Position numbers and translations under genes: made by a program. The notes under the pieces were generated by a model. The model worked only from the letters and a program-made list of their open reading frames with translations, ran no database searches and was not told the origin of the DNA. DNA of 44,023 nt from Desulfobulbaceae bacterium (GTDB lineage Bacteria; Desulfobacterota; Desulfobulbia; Desulfobulbales; Desulfocapsaceae). Below are positions 40,172 to 44,023 of the stretch, piece by piece; positions within the stretch are counted from its first letter, which is position 1, and every line of letters begins with the position of its first letter. The stretch is taken from positions 1-44,023 of the forward strand of contig JAABSV010000035.1 of NCBI GenBank assembly GCA_011390165.1, written 5' to 3'.

Positions 40172-40530
40172 CGTCCCCGCTCCATTCAGTACCATCTGCT
40201 GGTGCTGCGCATTGTTCTGCAGCGTCGGTGCATTGTCAACAGCCTGCCCATGATCGAGATTCCAACCACATACCTTCTTTTTTTAGCCACTGAGTGAGGT
40301 GCAGGGTCCGCAGACCGTAGTCTTCCTCGCCGATCCGAACCATATATTCTCACCTCACTGTTCTCGCCAGCTATGGTCGGCGAGATAACGAAACGTGATT
40401 CTCCCCTTTGCGGCTGGTTGCCAGTCAATCGGTATCTACCGGAATGGTGTGAGCGCAACGGGAGCGGCCCCGGGCCGTCCTTGGCCTCAACAAATCTCCG
40501 CTCGGCTGTGTTCGGCCGGTCCCCCCTGGG
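40172..40530. other. Gap between the AEC permease and the DUF533 gene
   Basis: This 359-base stretch contains the possible 35-codon frame listed separately and an imperfect CACTGAGTGAGGTG ... CACCTCACTG repeat around 40290-40363. I see no other gene. Confidence 0.4.
40236..40343 (-). CDS. Possible 35-aa peptide upstream of the AEC permease
   Basis: A minus-strand frame from ATG 40343 encodes MVRIGEEDYGLRTLHLTQWL and a short tail ending WLESRSWAGC. It has a good ribosome site, GAGGTGAGAAT, and ends 64 bases ahead of the AEC permease in the same direction. The sequence is protein-like but I do not recognise it; it could be a small protein, a leader peptide or the remnant of a longer gene. The other long frame across this spot is not protein-like. 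Confidence 0.4.
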   Translation of the reverse strand: MVRIGEEDYGLRTLHLTQWLKKEGMWLESRSWAGC

Positions 40531-41193
40531 TCACTCCTGGTTTTCGATAAACCCCTGCATTGCCTTACTGAGCTGCAGTCCCTGCGCCAACTCGTCGAGC
40601 CATTGTCGTTCTTCCGGGGAATCGACGGTAACGGTGTTCACCGCCAGCAGATACATGGCCCTGGCAGTGGCCGGATCACTGATGCCGGCGGTGAGTTCGG
40701 CAACACGCCGTGGTTGGTGCAACTCGTCAAGAAAAAAGTCTCTTTCTTCTCGGCTGAGGTCACTGCGGTTGAGTTGGCTGATGATTCTCGTCTCCTCCTC
40801 CTGGTCAAGGGTGCCATCGGCGTGGGCGGCGGCAATCATCACCTGGATCATCCGGATGGCCATGGCAACGGGTTCCAGGGATGGGGCCTGCAGCGGCGGT
40901 GGCGCCCCGCTTCCCCGGGACGGCGGCGGTGGCGGTGGTGGCGGGGCGGCAGCTTGTCCCGGCAGAGGTGGTGGTGCGGATCGGGTCTGCAAGGGCGGCG
41001 GCCCGGTGGGTACGGCGCCGCTCTGCTTGTGCTTGAGAATTTCCAGAGCGCCGACCCCGAGGCCGATGGCCGTCATCAGTGCCCCACCGGAGGTGAGGCC
41101 GCTGAGGAGAGAGCTTTTCTTCCGCCCCTTTCGTTTGCCACCGCCGACAAACTCCTGCAGAACCATGCCGAGCATCTTTTCCGGGTTGAACAT
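40531..41193 (-). CDS. DUF533 (TerB-like) protein with a polyproline linker
   Basis: The 220-residue protein has a short N-terminal segment with a Lys-rich stretch and a Gly/Ala-rich hydrophobic part (TSGGALMTAIGLGVGALEIL). A proline-rich linker (about residues 60-105, with runs of eight prolines) follows. The C-terminal helical DUF533/TerB-like domain contains MIAAAHADGTLDQEEETRI, an EF-hand-like acidic loop, and MYLLAVNTVTVDSPEERQWL. The role is unknown; related proteins have been linked to membrane-associated stress functions. The start has AGGAGGGAG upstream. The proline runs could stall ribosomes and need EF-P. Confidence 0.88.
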   Translation of the reverse strand: MFNPEKMLGMVLQEFVGGGKRKGRKKSSLLSGLTSGGALMTAIGLGVGALEILKHKQSGAVPTGPPPLQTRSAPPPLPGQAAAPPPPPPPPSRGSGAPPPLQAPSLEPVAMAIRMIQVMIAAAHADGTLDQEEETRIISQLNRSDLSREERDFFLDELHQPRRVAELTAGISDPATARAMYLLAVNTVTVDSPEERQWLDELAQGLQLSKAMQGFIENQE

Positions 41194-41499
41194 AACTCCC
41201 TCCTGATTGGTGGATCTCTGCCCACTGGGGCAGTTTTCGGACTCCCGCGCCTATTTCACTGACGATGCCATTCCTGTCCCCATCAACTAGCCAAACCCGT
41301 ATAGGCAAAGTGGCAACAAAAATCGGCAGTGACTGGGTGAACGGCTACGCGCCGGTGTTTCCAACTGGATGGCTGGTTTTTTCAGACAACTATAGCAATT
41401 TTGCGCTCTGTGCCCACCCCAAAAATTGCCGCTTTGCGGGGTCTCCGAGGGGCTCCGGTTCGTTCTTGCGTCCTTACCATTCGAGAGAGTGAGCCGGAA
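41194..41499. other. Gap between the DUF533 and TatD genes
   Basis: This 306-base gap lies between two minus-strand genes. It contains a fragment (41329-41360, CAGTGACTGGGTGAACGGCT...) faintly like the middle of the 130-bp repeat, and a weak terminator-like hairpin near 41421-41439. No gene is apparent. Confidence 0.4.
41421..41439 (-). terminator. Weak terminator after the TatD gene
   Basis: On the minus strand CCGC-AAA-GCGG (41439-41429) is followed by CAATTTTT. The stem is only 4 bp, so this is a low-confidence call. It is 61 bases past the TatD stop. Confidence 0.35.
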
Positions 41500-42270
41500 T
41501 CATGTGGGGAGGCCGAGGATTCGGATGGCATTAGTCGTCGTGGCCCGGGCGAGATGCTCCACTGGTGTTTGCCGCAGTTCAGCAAGGCTGGCGAGAATCC
41601 CAGGGAGGTATTCCGGCAGGTTTTCCTCCCCCCGGTGTGCCGCCGGGGGGATATCCGGGGAATCGGTCTCCAGGACCAGTGAGGCGGTCGGCATTGCTGC
41701 AGCAACGGCTCTCACTCGATGGGCCCGCGAATAGGTAATGGTACCGCAGATACCCAGGGCGAAGCCGAGGCCGACAAACTGCTCGGCCTGCTGCCGGCTG
41801 CCATTATAGGCGTGAACAATACCGCCATGCCGGAAACGGAGGCGGCGCAGGGTGGCCAGAACCTGATCATGAGCCTTGCGCACATGGAGCAGTACCGGCA
41901 GCTGGGCGGTGGCGGCAAGGCGCAGTTGCTGCTCAAAAAGCTGCTGTTGCCCCTGCCGGTCGGCATCGGGAAAAAAGTAGTCGAGACCGATTTCGCCGAT
42001 TGCCACCACCCTTTCCCGCTGGATGGCTGCGGCCAGTTCGGCCAGATCCCCCGGCCGGTGTTCCGCCAGGTAGAGGGGGTGGAGGCCGGGGGCGGGGTAG
42101 AGACCTGGTTCAGCCCGACAGAGGGTAAAGAGCGCATCCCAGCCGGGCCGGTCCACTCCGGGCAGAACCATACGGGTGACACCAACGGCACGGGCTCTCG
42201 CCAGGAGTGTCGCCCGTCTTGCAGCGAAGATGCCAATGTCCAGGTGGCAATGGCTGTCGATCAATTCCAT
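41500..42270 (-). CDS. TatD-family metal-dependent hydrolase (putative DNase)
   Basis: TatD proteins are TIM-barrel metallo-hydrolases with 3'-5' DNase or nucleotide-processing activity. The 256-residue product has the first metal motif DSHCHLD, the conserved Glu in IGEIGLDYF, His in PVLLHVRKA, His in GGIVHAYNGS and the last Asp in LVLETDSPDIPP. The start is ATG 42270 with GAGGATG upstream; another in-frame ATG at 42336 would add 22 residues that do not look conserved. It is divergent from korA. Confidence 0.93.
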   Translation of the reverse strand: MELIDSHCHLDIGIFAARRATLLARARAVGVTRMVLPGVDRPGWDALFTLCRAEPGLYPAPGLHPLYLAEHRPGDLAELAAAIQRERVVAIGEIGLDYFFPDADRQGQQQLFEQQLRLAATAQLPVLLHVRKAHDQVLATLRRLRFRHGGIVHAYNGSRQQAEQFVGLGFALGICGTITYSRAHRVRAVAAAMPTASLVLETDSPDIPPAAHRGEENLPEYLPGILASLAELRQTPVEHLARATTTNAIRILGLPT

Positions 42271-42576
42271 CAGTGCATCCTCACCGCCAGGCGGAAACCG
42301 AAAAGAAGAGGCAGGCCGATCATGGGTCGACGGCAAGTCGGCTGCCCGGGTAAATCCTTATTGCATCCAGTCGGAGGGCAGGCTACCATGCCGGTCGGTA
42401 GGCACTGCCCGGCGACGATTTCCCCCTGTCCGGGGCGGCGTCGATCTCCCGCCCGTCCCTCCCGACCAACCTCCAGGTTGTTGGGAGGAAGGCAGGGGAA
42501 GACCAGTTTCGTGGGCACCAACTGAAATGCCCGGGGGAGCCCCTGCGGGGCTAAACCTTGAGAAAACATACCGGAA
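42271..42576. other. Divergent region, TatD gene / korA
   Basis: This 306-base gap carries the hairpins described separately. It presumably contains promoters for both genes, but I see no convincing -35/-10 pair. No open frame with a ribosome site is evident. Confidence 0.4.
42458..42488. other. Long hairpin in the TatD-korA region
   Basis: CCTCCC (42458-42463) pairs with GGGAGG (42483-42488) and, after a small internal loop, CAACC (42467-42471) pairs with GGTTG (42476-42480) around a TCCA loop. A second stem, AGCCCC-TGC-GGGGCT, follows at 42538-42552, 24 bases before korA. No U-run follows either, so a leader regulatory element is as likely as a terminator. Confidence 0.4.
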
Positions 42577-43752
42577 ATGCCAGCCATGTCGCAAACCTTT
42601 ATTGATGGTAATGAGGCGATAGCCAGGGCGGCGATGCTGGCCGGTTGCCGTTTTTTTGCCGGCTACCCGATCACCCCGGCCACCTCCATCTCCCAGCATA
42701 TGCTCGAACTGCTCCCCCGGGCGGGAGGGGTTTGCCTGCAGGGGGAAGACGAAATTGCCTCCATCGGCTTCTGTCTTGGGGCGTCGATGGCCGGGGTGAA
42801 GGCGATGACCGCCACCTCCGGGCCGGGGATCAGCCTCTACAGCGAACAACTCTCTTTTGCCATCGGCGGCGAGATTCCCCTGGTGGTGGTCGATGTCCAG
42901 CGGCTTGGCCCTTCCACTGGTTCTGCCACCAAGGGGGCCGACGGAGATATCCAGTTTCTACGCTGGGGAAACAGCGGCGGGTTGCCGGTGATTGTCCTGG
43001 CCCCGGTCGATGCTGCCGACTGCTACCGGCTCACCGTGCACGCCTTCAACCTGGCGGAAAAATTTCGCTGTCCTGTTTTCATCGCTTCCAACAAGGAGAT
43101 TGGCCTGACCCGGGAAAGTGTCGATCTGGAGGCCGTTGCCTTGCCGGCCATTGTCGGCCGGGTTAACTGTCCGGCCGAACACTCCGGCCACCCTTTTGAA
43201 CCGCTCTCCGGGCAGCTGGTCCCCCCCTTTCTCCCCATTGGGGGGGAAAGGCTTGCCCGGCAAACCTCCTCCACCCATGGTGAGGACGGCTACATCACCA
43301 CCGACACCGCCGCCATTGCCCGTTGTATCGACCGCTTGAATGGAAAACTTGCCGACATCACCGAGGAAATTGAGCCAGTCGAGGCAGACTGCCGGCCGGA
43401 GGATCGGCTTCTCCTGGTGGTCTATGGGGTGACTGCCCGGGCAGCAGCCACTGCCCTTACCCGGCTGCGGGAAGAGGGACGACCAGTAGCGCTGGTGGTG
43501 GTAAAGCTGCTCTATCCGGTGCCGGAAACGGTGCTTCGTCACCATTTTGGCCGCTGTGAACGGATTCTGGTGGTGGAGATGAATACCGGACAGTATGTCC
43601 GAGAGATCGAGCGGCTGGCCGGAACCGTGCCGGTGCACTGGTTTGGCCGAATGGATGGCGAGTTGCTCGACCCCGAGGCCATTGCCGCAGAGGCGACTGC
43701 TCTGCTGGACGGCTCGGAAGAGAAAGCAGCAGTCGATCGGGAGGAGCCATGA
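42577..43752 (+). CDS. korA: 2-oxoglutarate:ferredoxin oxidoreductase subunit alpha
   Basis: KorA is the large subunit of a two-subunit 2-oxoacid:ferredoxin oxidoreductase, which makes succinyl-CoA (or another acyl-CoA) reversibly with ferredoxin. The 391-residue product shows EAIARAAMLAGCRFFAGYPI and TPATSI near the N-terminus, TSGPGISLYSEQLSFAIGGE, and RLGPSTGSATKGADGDIQF, all diagnostic. A second-half Rossmann-like region (VYGVTARAAATAL, LYPVPETVL, VVEMNTGQYVREI) follows. Start options are ATG 42577 or ATG 42586. Its stop overlaps korB in an ATGA arrangement. No separate delta/gamma subunit is seen upstream. Confidence 0.93.
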   Translation: MPAMSQTFIDGNEAIARAAMLAGCRFFAGYPITPATSISQHMLELLPRAGGVCLQGEDEIASIGFCLGASMAGVKAMTATSGPGISLYSEQLSFAIGGEIPLVVVDVQRLGPSTGSATKGADGDIQFLRWGNSGGLPVIVLAPVDAADCYRLTVHAFNLAEKFRCPVFIASNKEIGLTRESVDLEAVALPAIVGRVNCPAEHSGHPFEPLSGQLVPPFLPIGGERLARQTSSTHGEDGYITTDTAAIARCIDRLNGKLADITEEIEPVEADCRPEDRLLLVVYGVTARAAATALTRLREEGRPVALVVVKLLYPVPETVLRHHFGRCERILVVEMNTGQYVREIERLAGTVPVHWFGRMDGELLDPEAIAAEATALLDGSEEKAAVDREEP

Positions 43753-44023
43753 CCAGCCTTCTGAACAGCCAGCGTCCGCCTCTCTACTGTCCGGGTTGTT
43801 CTCATGAACGGGTGGTCCATGCCCTGGACGGCGCCCTCCAGCAGCTCGGTCTGGCCGGGGAGGATGTGGCGATCGTCAGCGATATCGGCTGCTCCGGCTT
43901 GTTTGATACCTTTTTCCACACCCATGCCCTGCATGGTCTGCATGGACGGGTGCTGACCTACGCCACCGGGCTGAAGCTGGCCCGGCCAGAGTTGACAGTG
44001 ATCGCGGTGATGGGCGATGGTGG
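43749..44023 (+). CDS. korB: 2-oxoacid:ferredoxin oxidoreductase subunit beta (partial, cut by window end)
   Basis: The thiamine-diphosphate-binding subunit begins at ATG 43749, overlapping the korA stop by 4 bases, with GAGGAG upstream. The 91 residues in the window read MTSLLNSQRPPLYCPGCSHE at the start. SDIGCSG and the beginning of the TPP motif VMGDGG follow at the very end. The YCPGCSH segment carries conserved cysteines. The gene continues beyond the window. Confidence 0.93.
   Translation, partial: MTSLLNSQRPPLYCPGCSHERVVHALDGALQQLGLAGEDVAIVSDIGCSGLFDTFFHTHALHGLHGRVLTYATGLKLARPELTVIAVMGDG

Noticed and set aside
40186..40458. 90-codon minus-strand frame upstream of the AEC permease
   Set aside because: Its composition is not protein-like, and the shorter frame from 40343 with a good ribosome site is a better candidate.
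1..44023. tRNA, rRNA, CRISPR arrays, transposases, integrases
   Set aside because: None was recognised on either strand; the only repeats are the intergenic element, the gatB tandem repeat and small inverted repeats.

Overview
The window is a continuous bacterial chromosome segment of roughly 55% GC with no plasmid, phage, IS, tRNA or rRNA signatures that I can see. Gene content (tungsten-type aldehyde:ferredoxin oxidoreductase, a KorA/KorB-type 2-oxoacid:ferredoxin oxidoreductase pair, TTT and TRAP solute uptake, a LarA-family nickel racemase homologue, GatB, class II photolyase) suggests an anaerobic or microaerophilic Desulfobacterota (Desulfobulbales-like) bacterium. That placement is inference from family content, not from a marker gene.

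Layout. 160-3469 (+): gatB, radC, hemW. 3491-7163: a GntR/FCD regulator (-) facing a two-gene proline catabolism unit (proline dehydrogenase, P5C dehydrogenase, +), with a perfect 12-bp palindromic operator between them. 7147-9423 (-): a soluble hybrid histidine kinase whose 3' end overlaps the P5C dehydrogenase. 9612-11822 (-): a fumarylacetoacetate-hydrolase family enzyme and a class II CPD photolyase. 11955-16386 (+): DUF523/DUF1722 protein, an NAD(P)-binding epimerase-like protein, and a cNMP/CBS/DUF294 signalling protein. 16398-19151 (-): a membrane protein and a sodium:solute symporter with its small subunit, behind a good sigma70 promoter with a TetR-like operator. 19665-22027 (+): aroD, aroK, an AEC permease.

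The centrepiece is 22334-39044. On the minus strand, reading from 35159 down: a YihU/GarR-type beta-hydroxyacid dehydrogenase, a cupin, TRAP dctPQM, a LarA homologue with the full catalytic residue set, a split UxaA-family lyase (small SAF subunit plus large subunit, closest in feel to sulfolactate sulfo-lyase SuyAB), a TTT transporter (tctC, tctA, tctB) and an AOR. Divergently (+) lie a GAF-sigma54 activator, a MoaD/ThiS-like protein and an aldehyde dehydrogenase. A textbook sigma54 promoter and a cluster of palindromic upstream sites sit between the two arms. I read this as an inducible catabolic island for a small hydroxy-acid or hydroxy-sulfonate; C3 organosulfonates (DHPS, sulfolactaldehyde, sulfolactate to pyruvate plus sulfite) fit best, and sugar-acid degradation is the main alternative. 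Three copies of a ~130-bp intergenic repeat with a compensatory-change hairpin are confined to the part between 22.1 and 29.4 kb.

39194-44023: an AEC permease (-), a possible 35-aa peptide (-), a DUF533/TerB-like protein (-), a TatD hydrolase (-), and the start of a korAB operon (+), cut by the window end.
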